Of a stretch of 10,216 nucleotides of DNA, positions 1 through 6,149 are shown piece by piece. The stretch covers positions 1-10,216 of the forward strand of contig LUYY01000260.1 of NCBI GenBank assembly GCA_001603415.1. Direction: 5' to 3'. A model generated the notes under the pieces. The model worked only from the letters and a program-made list of their open reading frames with translations. It made no database searches and was not told the origin of the DNA. The position numbers and the translations under genes were made by a program. This DNA comes from Bacteroidales bacterium Bact_07. Its GTDB lineage: Bacteria; Bacteroidota; Bacteroidia; Bacteroidales; Tenuifilaceae. The number at the start of each line of letters is the position of its first letter. Positions within the stretch are counted from its first letter, which is position 1.

Positions 1-24
1 GTTAACCATTAAATTTCAATAGCT

Positions 25-639
25 ATGAAGGTCAAAAATCTAATCTTACTGGTGCTGACAACCATGTCGGTAAACTTAGCGGCTCAGGATTTTACTAAGC
101 TATCAGCAGCATTCGCTGAAAGCTATGCTAAGGAAAAGGAAGGCAAGTATGCCGATGCTACAAAACCCTTAAAGGCCATGTACGATGAAAAATCATACGA
201 GGTTAATTTAAGGTTGGGATGGTTAACATACCTGCAAGGTCAATTTAGCGAATCGATAGGCTACTACTCTAAAGCTGTAGAACTTATGCCCTATGCCATT
301 GAACCCCGGTTGGGAATTGTACTACCCGCATCAGCAATGGGTAATTGGGGTTCTGTAGTTGAGCAGTATAACAAGATACTTTCCATTGACCCCAATAATA
401 CTCTTGTACTTTACCGTATGGGTATGATTAGCTATGAGAATAAGGATTATCAAAAAGCCTATACCTATTTTCAAAAGGTTGTAAATCTTTATCCGTTTGA
501 CTATTACAGCGTGTTAATGCTGGGTTGGACAAATTACCAGTTAGGCAAAACAAAGGAGGCAAAGATTCTTTTCCAAAAGGCTTTGCTTTACGATCCTACA
601 AGTGCAAGTGCTAAGGAGGGATTAAGTCTAATCAAATAA
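25..639 (+). CDS. Secreted tetratricopeptide-repeat (TPR) protein
   Basis: The 204-residue product starts with a Sec signal peptide: Lys at 2 and 4, a hydrophobic core at about 5-19, and a likely cleavage after Ala20, leaving mature Gln21-Asp22, as is common in Bacteroidota exported proteins. The rest is helical TPR units at about 58-91, 92-124, 125-158 and 159-193. Typical TPR positions are visible, such as Gly-Trp-Leu-Thr-Tyr early in a repeat and the closing Asp-Pro of each helix pair (Ile-Asp-Pro at 121-123, Tyr-Asp-Pro at 189-191). A weaker unit may occupy 28-57. TPR proteins act as protein-interaction scaffolds in the periplasm or outer membrane, and no catalytic motif is present. The first ATG after the left edge is used. 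Only 24 bases precede it, so promoter and operon partners cannot be judged. It converges on smpB with an 18-base gap and no visible terminator. The partner is unknown. Confidence 0.9.
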   Translation: MKVKNLILLVLTTMSVNLAAQDFTKLSAAFAESYAKEKEGKYADATKPLKAMYDEKSYEVNLRLGWLTYLQGQFSESIGYYSKAVELMPYAIEPRLGIVLPASAMGNWGSVVEQYNKILSIDPNNTLVLYRMGMISYENKDYQKAYTYFQKVVNLYPFDYYSVLMLGWTNYQLGKTKEAKILFQKALLYDPTSASAKEGLSLIK

Positions 640-657
640 TTTCGTCTGACAAGAGCC

Positions 658-1113
658 TTACCTTTTCATAGCCCGGTCCATCTCGCGCCGGGCATCTTTG
701 TGTTTAAGATCCTCTCGCTTATCGTGAAGCTGCTTGCCGCGGGCAAGTGCAATTTCTACTTTGGCAAGTCCACGTTGGTTGATGAATAGTTTCAGGGCAA
801 TAATGGTTAACCCTTTCTCCTCGGATCGACGTTTTAGCTTTATAAGCTCTTTACGGGTTAACAGTAACTTGCGTTCCTGCTTGGGGTCGTGGTTATTGTA
901 GGTACCCCAGGCATACTCTGCAATATGCAGGCCTTTTATCCATAATTCATCACCAATAAAGTGGCAGTATGAGTCCACAAAGCTGGCCTTACCCATCCTT
1001 ATCGATTTTATTTCGGTCCCCTTTAAAACAATCCCTGCCGTGTAGGTCTCTATGATTTCGAATTGAAAAGTGGCCTTCTTGTTTTTAATTACTATGTTAT
1101 TCTTGGTTTCCAT
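658..1113 (-). CDS. smpB: SsrA-binding protein SmpB
   Basis: SmpB binds the tRNA-like domain of tmRNA and delivers it to stalled ribosomes for trans-translation, so incomplete peptides are tagged and the ribosome is released. At 151 residues it has the usual family length. The OB-fold beta barrel covers about 8-122, with the signature LKGTEIKSIR at 30-39 and the RKLLLTRKEL stretch at 81-90. The basic C-terminal tail that probes the empty mRNA channel is intact: GKQLHDKRE at 126-134, then Lys- and Arg-rich residues to the end. The start ATG lies inside the last codons of the upstream 86-residue membrane protein gene (17-bp overlap), which suggests co-transcription and perhaps translational coupling. 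No strong Shine-Dalgarno is seen. The gene ends 18 bases from the convergent TPR gene. The tmRNA gene ssrA is not in the window. Identification is very secure. Confidence 0.97.
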   Translation of the reverse strand: METKNNIVIKNKKATFQFEIIETYTAGIVLKGTEIKSIRMGKASFVDSYCHFIGDELWIKGLHIAEYAWGTYNNHDPKQERKLLLTRKELIKLKRRSEEKGLTIIALKLFINQRGLAKVEIALARGKQLHDKREDLKHKDARREMDRAMKR

Positions 1114-1357
1114 TTCTGTCGGTCAATTTGAACTGTTTGCGCGCAACACTCACTATACGGTAAAGGTAAAATATCAATATGATACTCAGAAGTACGACAA
1201 GCAAAAAGTTTTTAGCTGTCAATAGGGATTCACTAAAAAAGTTTGTAGCAATCAGTACAGCTGCCGTTCCCGAAATCGCAAGAAGTAAGCCAAACCAAAC
1301 CAAACGGTTTAGTTCGTTCAGCCTGTTATTGCGTGCGGGGTGGCGTAACTTTACCAT
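1097..1357 (-). CDS. Small two-helix membrane protein upstream of smpB
   Basis: I do not recognise the family of this 86-residue protein. It has a basic N-terminus (residues 1-18, rich in Arg, Lys and Asn), one hydrophobic helix at about 19-38, a short loop with Ser-Glu-Ser, and a second helix at about 49-68. A basic, polar tail follows (Arg67, Arg73, Lys74, Lys77). By the positive-inside rule both ends should face the cytoplasm, with the loop outside. It has the look of a small hairpin membrane protein. The ATG at 1357 follows a good Bacteroidota -7 box by about 22 bases. Its 3' end overlaps smpB by 17 bp, so it is probably the first gene of a two-gene operon. Function is unknown, and the link to smpB may be only transcriptional. 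Length, sensible topology and tight packing with smpB support a real gene. Confidence 0.75.
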   Translation of the reverse strand: MVKLRHPARNNRLNELNRLVWFGLLLAISGTAAVLIATNFFSESLLTAKNFLLVVLLSIILIFYLYRIVSVARKQFKLTDRNGNQE

Positions 1358-1379
1358 AGTCGATTTACTATCAGGTTTG

Positions 1380-1387
1380 CAAATTTA
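1380..1387 (-). promoter_or_regulatory. Candidate -7 box for the membrane protein-smpB operon
   Basis: On the minus strand this reads TAAATTTG, an exact match to the Bacteroidota -7 consensus TAnnTTTG. It would place transcription initiation about 16 bases before the ATG at 1357. No clear TTG -33 element is seen at the expected 19-21 base spacing, so the call rests on the -7 box alone. It lies in the 60-base divergent spacer shared with miaA, for which I found no convincing promoter. Confidence 0.45.
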
Positions 1388-1417
1388 GCTAATTTTACTT
1401 GCTAAACCATTCTGTTG

Positions 1418-2341
1418 ATGTTGGAGAGTAAGTACGATTTGATAGCAATTGTTGGGCCTACTGCAAGTGGGAAAACACAACTTGCTGCACATTTGGCTGC
1501 ACGCCTTGACGGCGAGGTGATAAGTGCCGATTCCCGCCAGGTTTACAGGGGTATGACCATAGGAACCGGTAAGGATCTGGACGATTATGTTGTTGATGGA
1601 CAAGTTATTCCTTACCATTTAATCGATATAGTGGATGCCGGGTATAAGTTCAATGTTTTTGAGTACCAGCAGCATTTTATTGATGCATACAACGATATAA
1701 AAAAGCGTAAACGTTTGCCAATACTCTGCGGTGGCAGTGGTTTATACATCGATGCGGTACTGCGAGGGTACAAGTTACTGCCTGTTCCCGAAAACCCTGA
1801 ACTCAGGCGAAAACTGGAAACCAAAACCGACAATGAATTGGCTGCCATTCTGGCATCGTACAAAAAGCTGCACAACACCACCGATTTGGATACCCGCAAA
1901 AGAACTATCAGGGCTATTGAAATCGAGGAGTATTACCGCCATCAACCTGTCGATCCCAAACCATTCCCGCAGATTAAAAGCATAGTTTTTGGTGTGAAAC
2001 ATCAGCGTGCTGCAGAAATGAAACGTATCCGTGAGCGGCTTGCGCTCCGCTTGAACTCAGGTATGATTGATGAGGTTAAAGCCTTACTGGGCTCCGGTTT
2101 ATCGGCCGACGATCTTATTTACTACGGACTTGAATACAAGTATATTACCGAGTATCTATTAGGAAAATACGCTTACGACGAAATGTTCGAAAACCTTTAC
2201 ATTGCCATTAGGCAGTTTGCTAAAAGGCAGATGACCTGGTTCCGGGGAATGGAGCGCAAGGGGTACAATATTAACTGGATTCCTGGTGAACTAGTTCTTG
2301 ATGAGAAAATTGCATTGGTAATCGATAAAATCAATGGGTAG
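1418..2341 (+). CDS. miaA: tRNA dimethylallyltransferase MiaA
   Basis: MiaA transfers the dimethylallyl group from DMAPP to N6 of A37 in tRNAs that read UNN codons, a step that supports reading-frame fidelity. The protein is 307 residues, normal length. The P-loop GPTASGKT is at 13-20, with the catalytic-region motif SADSRQVYRG at 37-45 (Asp38 the expected general base). PYHLIDI follows at 65-71, the GGSGLYI motif at 105-111, and the C-terminal tRNA-binding signature AKRQMTWFR at 268-276. The sequence differs in places from the most common form: IGTGKDLDDY at 48-57 replaces the usual IGTAKP-type stretch, and TDLDTRKRTIRAIEIE at 155-170 replaces the common ND.RR.xRALE segment. This resembles a divergent MiaA type that I associate with Bacteroidota genomes, from memory. 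I chose the ATG at 1418; an in-frame TTG at 1415 would add one residue. The stop overlaps the convergent DUF2079 gene by 11 bp. Confidence 0.95.
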   Translation: MLESKYDLIAIVGPTASGKTQLAAHLAARLDGEVISADSRQVYRGMTIGTGKDLDDYVVDGQVIPYHLIDIVDAGYKFNVFEYQQHFIDAYNDIKKRKRLPILCGGSGLYIDAVLRGYKLLPVPENPELRRKLETKTDNELAAILASYKKLHNTTDLDTRKRTIRAIEIEEYYRHQPVDPKPFPQIKSIVFGVKHQRAAEMKRIRERLALRLNSGMIDEVKALLGSGLSADDLIYYGLEYKYITEYLLGKYAYDEMFENLYIAIRQFAKRQMTWFRGMERKGYNINWIPGELVLDEKIALVIDKING

Positions 2342-3821
2342 CCTTGCTCTCATTCCTTTTGTATATCAGCAAATCGTCGTCGGAGTAAATAATTGCAAAG
2401 CACTTACTTTGATTTAAGGTATCGATAGAATTTTTAAAATCGATACTGCTTAATGGCCATGTATTACTTTTTGGTAATATCAGAATATATTCCGCATCTT
2501 TAACTATGGGATAGTGATAAATTCTTTGAGATTTAAGATGGGGCGCAAGCCTTGAACTTGCCGATACGGCTTTTGAGCCATCAGCAACTTTAATTGCCCT
2601 GTTAATTTTTTTTATGTTGAACTCGGTTTGGTAGTGCTCCTTGCTGTAAAAACGGGTATTAATTCCGTCGTACCATTTCGATACCCTATTTTCCATGGTG
2701 TAAATGGTGGCAACCATTGTTACTGCAGTGAGCACAATGGCAAAGGGCAACCTATAATTTGATTTAATTTCCGAAATGGTACTAATAGCTGCTATGCTGA
2801 GTATTGGAACAAACTCTATGGAATACTGGTTGTTAATGCCCCAAAAGTTATAGTCGTTTGGTATCAGTTTTTGTAAATAAATGGGAATTAGCATGAAGAG
2901 GAAGCGTGGATTTATGGCAAAAAGTAGCCCGCCTGATAGTAGTACCATGATGTGAAATTCGAGTTTTATATAATCGTAAGCCACATCGTTTGTGGTGTTA
3001 GTAAAAAGTATTCTTAAGAGATTGGTGGGCGATTTTATCAAGTTCATAGCTGCATGCATTGGAGTGCTACCAAGCCAAAGGTATCGATCAAATTGTAAGT
3101 TAGAGTTACTACCTTGTAGTTGAGGCATAATAAACAAAATGATTATTAAAGCCGATAGAATGCAGAAAGATAAAAGGGGTATATCAACCTGAAAAAATTC
3201 TTTTCGATTGAAATTGCTAAAAGCAAGCGGGGTAATAATAAAAGCAAACCATACAGACATGGTTTCAATGGTTAAAACTGCCATAACAACAGTAAAAAAG
3301 GCTTGCTTGTATTGCTTACGTTCATAAAAAAGGAAAAACCAGGGAACAAGCATTGCTCCTAATACATTGCAATGAAAATCTTAGGTAAGCGCTGAGTATA
3401 TGCCCCAAATGCTAAAAAAGTGTATAAGAACAATTATAGGGATAATCATATCGTTACCCATGCGGTTTTTGGAGTAGAAATAGGCTCCAACGCCACCAAA
3501 CAGAACTGCAACGATTTGTACAATTAGTAGTGTGTAATTTCCAAAAATGTAGTAAAGTGGAGTAAAAAGGAATATAATTGGCGAGAAATGTGTTGCAAGG
3601 AATGGCATTTCTTGACCAGTTGGACTTAGCGTAAATGTTGGTTTTTGAAATAGTGCAGCATTCCTGATAGCCTGATTAAACATACCCAAATCCAGAGCGT
3701 AGGTTCGGAAAAGGTAATGGTTAACCAACGATATGGCGCCGAAAATAACCAGGAATACCGAAAGAATAATGGCAAACCAAACAAAATGTTTTCTGGTTTT
3801 ATTCATTTCAAAAGTTAACAT
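2331..3821 (-). pseudogene. DUF2079-family polytopic membrane protein, interrupted by an in-frame TAA
   Basis: Reading through the TAA at 3381-3383 gives one continuous frame of about 496 codons, the expected length for a DUF2079 membrane protein (predicted GT-C-like fold, substrate unknown). The N-terminal piece (146 residues, 3821-3381) has a first helix at about 13-34, then a loop with YALDLGMFNQAI at 41-52 including the expected loop Asp44, then THFSPI at 77-82 and further helices. After the stop comes DFHCNVLGA, which fits the conserved Asp-Phe-His region following helix-end residues GIYSALT, and then the 340-residue remainder (ATG at 3353) with more helices and a soluble C-terminal part. 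The frame is not shifted, and TAA ends other genes here, so this is not a reassigned code. It could be a true nonsense mutation, a base-call error, or two separately translated halves. Met6 (3806) is an alternative start, favoured if the promoter at 3826-3855 is real. Base composition is visibly more AT-rich than in the S9 gene next door. Confidence 0.8.
3381..3383 (-). other. Premature in-frame TAA within the DUF2079 gene
   Basis: The codon after GIYSALT is TAA on the minus strand. The next nine codons, DFHCNVLGA, continue the same frame into the ATG at 3353. A Tyr codon (TAT or TAC) is one substitution away. An AGGAG lies only two bases before the ATG at 3353, too close for an ideal ribosome-binding site but compatible with weak re-initiation. 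Confidence 0.9.
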
Positions 3822-3825
3822 AGTG

Positions 3826-3855
3826 TAAATATAGAAAAAACGGGAGCAACCTCAA
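3826..3855 (-). promoter_or_regulatory. Candidate Bacteroidota promoter for the DUF2079 gene
   Basis: On the minus strand, TTG at 3855-3853, a 19-base spacer and TATATTTA at 3833-3826 approximate the -33/-7 Bacteroidota pattern, with the final G of TAnnTTTG replaced by A. Initiation would fall near 3820, which argues that translation begins at Met6 (ATG at 3806) rather than at 3821. The -33 TTG coincides with the loop of the upstream terminator hairpin. The call comes from pattern only. Confidence 0.4.
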
Positions 3856-3868
3856 GGTAACTCCCGTT
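3835..3868 (-). terminator. Intrinsic terminator of the S9 peptidase gene
   Basis: An 8-bp perfect stem (AACGGGAG at 3839-3846 with CTCCCGTT at 3861-3868) encloses a small inner ACC/GGT stem with a TTGA loop. On the minus strand it is followed at once by a run of six T at 3840-3835. It lies 25 bases after the S9 stop codon and has the right orientation to end that transcript before the DUF2079 gene. Confidence 0.85.
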
Positions 3869-3892
3869 ATTATTATGGGTTATTGGAAATAT

Positions 3893-6001
3893 TTACTTTA
3901 ACCATTTATCGAGCCATGCAAAGAATTCGCGTTGCCATACAACGGCTTCCTGTGGTTTTGTAACAAAATGGGTGCCGTTGGGGAAGAATAACAGTTTACT
4001 TGGTACACCAAGCAATTGTGCCGCACCAAAAGCCTCGAGGCTTTGGGTGTATGGGATGCGGTAATCGTGTTCACCCACAATAATCATAATTGGGGTATCC
4101 CAGTTCTTTACAAACTTATGGGGCGAGTTGGCATAGCTGCGCTGAGCAACCTGATTGTTGGTTTCCCATGGTGCACCGCCAAGGTCGAAGGTGGGGAAGA
4201 ATAGCTCTTCGGTTTGAGGGTAGAACGATTCCAGGTTAAACATGCCGCAGTGGGCTATAAACGCTTTAAAGCGTTTTTGGTGATGCCCAGCAAGATAGAA
4301 TACAGAGTAACCTCCGTAGCTTGCTCCTACGCAGCCAAGCTTATCGGCGTTTACCCATGGCTCTTTCTTAACATCATCAATGGCACTCAAGTAATCCTTG
4401 ATGTTTTGGCCGCTGTAATCGCCTGAAATTTGTCGGTTCCACTCCTGACCAAACGATGGAACACCTCGTCGGTTGGGTGCCACCACAACGTAACCATTGG
4501 CGGCCATAATCTGGAAGTTCCAGCGGTAGCTCCAGAACTGGCTAACGGTGCTCTGTGGGCCACCCTGGCAATAGAGTAGGGCAGGGTATTTCTTTGTGGA
4601 GTCGAAATCGGGAGGAAGAATTACCCATACAAGCATCTTTTTCCCGTCGGTTGTGGTTACCCAGCGCTCACGCACATCGCCCATCTTAATATGGTCGTAG
4701 ATGTGCTTGTTGGTGTAGGTAAGTTGGGTGGCCTCGCCGGTTTGCTCGTTTATGCGGTAAAGCTCCGTAGCCATACTCATACTCATTCGACTGGCGGTTA
4801 AAACGCCATTGGCATACTGGCAGCTGGTATAGTCGTGCTTTCCGGTTGTAAGCTGAGTAATTTTTGCGGTGGCTACGTCAATCTTGTAGAGCTGCTCTGT
4901 GCCCTTAATTCCACTTGTAAAGTAGATATTCCGGCTATCGTTATCCCAAACGTAGTATTCCACATTCTGGTCAAAACCTTCGGTAAGGTAGGTTTTCTTA
5001 TTGTTGTTGGTGTTTAGAATAAATAATCGTTTTTGATCCGATTCGTAAAGTGGGGTGGCCATGCTCCACCAGCTAATGAATACACCGTTGGGCGAGAATC
5101 GGGGGAAGCGGTCGTATCCGGGATTGCCATCGGATAGGTTTGTGGTGATTCGGGTTTTAAGATCGTATAGGTAGATATCGGAATTGGTGCTCATGGCGTA
5201 ATCCTTGCCATACAATTTTTTTGAAGCGTAAACAATTTTATCGCCTTTTGGGCTCCACTGAACCTCTTCCATATCGAAATCGGTAGCCATGGGGGTATCC
5301 CACTTTTCACCTTCGTTGATATCAATGGCATTTTCAACGCCATTGTCGGTGTAATCGGCCACAATTAGGTGGCTGAACTTTCCATCTTCCCAGTAATCCC
5401 AATGCCTATACATTAGGTTGTCGATAATCCGAACCTTGGCCTTTGGCATATCGGGGTAAATGTCTTCGGCCTGGTCAACCATCTTTACATCTTTGGCATA
5501 CACCAGTTTTTTACCATCGGGCGAAAAGGCAAAGCCGTTAATATCAAAATCGAAGTTTGTGAGCTGCTTGAGCCCTGTTCCATCGGTTTTAACTTCCCAG
5601 ATCTGCGACGATCCGCTACGGGTTGATAGGAATCGTAAGGTTTTGTTATCGTCGCACCACTGAACATTGGACTCCGAGCCCTGCTCATCGGTAAGTTTTA
5701 CAGGCTCTCCACCTTCGGTCGAAATAAGGTAGATGTTAGTAACTCCCTTGTTTTCCTGAAGGTTGTAGTAGGTTGTGGTGTAGGCAAGCATTTTGCCATC
5801 GGGCGAAATAACCGAACTCCCTATACGTCCGAATTTCCACATGATCTCAGGGGTGAGTAGTCCTTTATCCTTTTCTTCCTGAGTGAGCGATACATCAATC
5901 TTTAAGGGTTCTTTGGTTTGCTTTTCGGTATCGGAACAACCCGAACCTCCAATAATTATTGCCATTGCAGCAAGATACATTGGTTTAACAATTCGTTTCA
6001 T
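3893..6001 (-). CDS. S9 family (prolyl oligopeptidase-type, DPP5-like) lipoprotein peptidase
   Basis: This 702-residue exported serine peptidase probably removes dipeptides from peptide N-termini in the periplasm or at the outer membrane. A signal peptide ends in GGSGC, so Cys22 is the likely lipidation site, although Gly at -3 is not the consensus Leu. A beta-propeller spans roughly 50-430 with repeated SPDGK-type blades. The alpha/beta-hydrolase domain spans roughly 440-702, with GGP at 480-482, PNRRG at 509-513, the nucleophile Ser561 in GASYGGYS, Asp646 in GEHDYRIP, and His678 in NGTHF. The full catalytic triad is therefore present. The WSYRWN and PNRRG stretches and the overall length resemble the S9C dipeptidyl-peptidase 5 group known from Porphyromonas; this placement is from memory, not from alignment. 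It is divergent from the M28 peptidase gene across 148 bases and ends at the terminator at 3835-3868. A weak -7-like TAACTTTA lies at 6041-6034. Confidence 0.93.
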   Translation of the reverse strand: MKRIVKPMYLAAMAIIIGGSGCSDTEKQTKEPLKIDVSLTQEEKDKGLLTPEIMWKFGRIGSSVISPDGKMLAYTTTYYNLQENKGVTNIYLISTEGGEPVKLTDEQGSESNVQWCDDNKTLRFLSTRSGSSQIWEVKTDGTGLKQLTNFDFDINGFAFSPDGKKLVYAKDVKMVDQAEDIYPDMPKAKVRIIDNLMYRHWDYWEDGKFSHLIVADYTDNGVENAIDINEGEKWDTPMATDFDMEEVQWSPKGDKIVYASKKLYGKDYAMSTNSDIYLYDLKTRITTNLSDGNPGYDRFPRFSPNGVFISWWSMATPLYESDQKRLFILNTNNNKKTYLTEGFDQNVEYYVWDNDSRNIYFTSGIKGTEQLYKIDVATAKITQLTTGKHDYTSCQYANGVLTASRMSMSMATELYRINEQTGEATQLTYTNKHIYDHIKMGDVRERWVTTTDGKKMLVWVILPPDFDSTKKYPALLYCQGGPQSTVSQFWSYRWNFQIMAANGYVVVAPNRRGVPSFGQEWNRQISGDYSGQNIKDYLSAIDDVKKEPWVNADKLGCVGASYGGYSVFYLAGHHQKRFKAFIAHCGMFNLESFYPQTEELFFPTFDLGGAPWETNNQVAQRSYANSPHKFVKNWDTPIMIIVGEHDYRIPYTQSLEAFGAAQLLGVPSKLLFFPNGTHFVTKPQEAVVWQREFFAWLDKWLK

Positions 6002-6125
6002 GGCGCTTTGGGTTAGGTTTAAAATTTTGACCCTAAAGTTAGCATTTGGTTGAATAATAAAGTGTGATTTTTTACAATCGTGCTATGATTTAGTTCTGTT
6101 TTTCCCATTTGTGCAGGATTTATTT

Positions 6126-6133
6126 TAATTTTG
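6126..6133 (+). promoter_or_regulatory. Candidate -7 box for the M28 peptidase gene
   Basis: TAATTTTG matches TAnnTTTG exactly and ends 16 bases before the ATG at 6150. The nearest TTTG upstream (6108-6111) is only 14 bases away, shorter than the usual spacing, so the -33 element is unconvincing. The implied leader of about 10 bases is short, and no Shine-Dalgarno is visible. Confidence 0.4.
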
Positions 6134-6149
6134 TTCAAAATCAAATGTT

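Noticed and set aside
640..657. Shared terminator between the TPR gene and smpB
   Set aside because: The 18-base gap contains no inverted repeat or T-run.
1179..1388. Open frame of 69 codons on the plus strand
   Set aside because: It lies fully antisense to the small membrane protein gene and its promoter region, has no recognisable motif, and the opposite strand has the better gene structure.
1385..1899. Minus-strand frames of 77 and 95 codons
   Set aside because: They are antisense to miaA, which is supported by its P-loop and tRNA-binding motifs, and they encode nothing recognisable.
3381..3821. Alternative genetic code reading TAA as a sense codon
   Set aside because: The TPR, smpB, S9 and candidate small genes end at TAA at natural protein ends, so TAA functions as a stop here.
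4016..5017. Several plus-strand open frames of 60-70 codons
   Set aside because: All are antisense shadows of the S9 peptidase gene, whose catalytic triad and propeller repeats fix the true frame.
6002..6149. Riboswitch or small RNA in the divergent S9-M28 spacer
   Set aside because: Apart from a -7-like box on each side, I see no extended stem or conserved RNA motif in these 148 bases.
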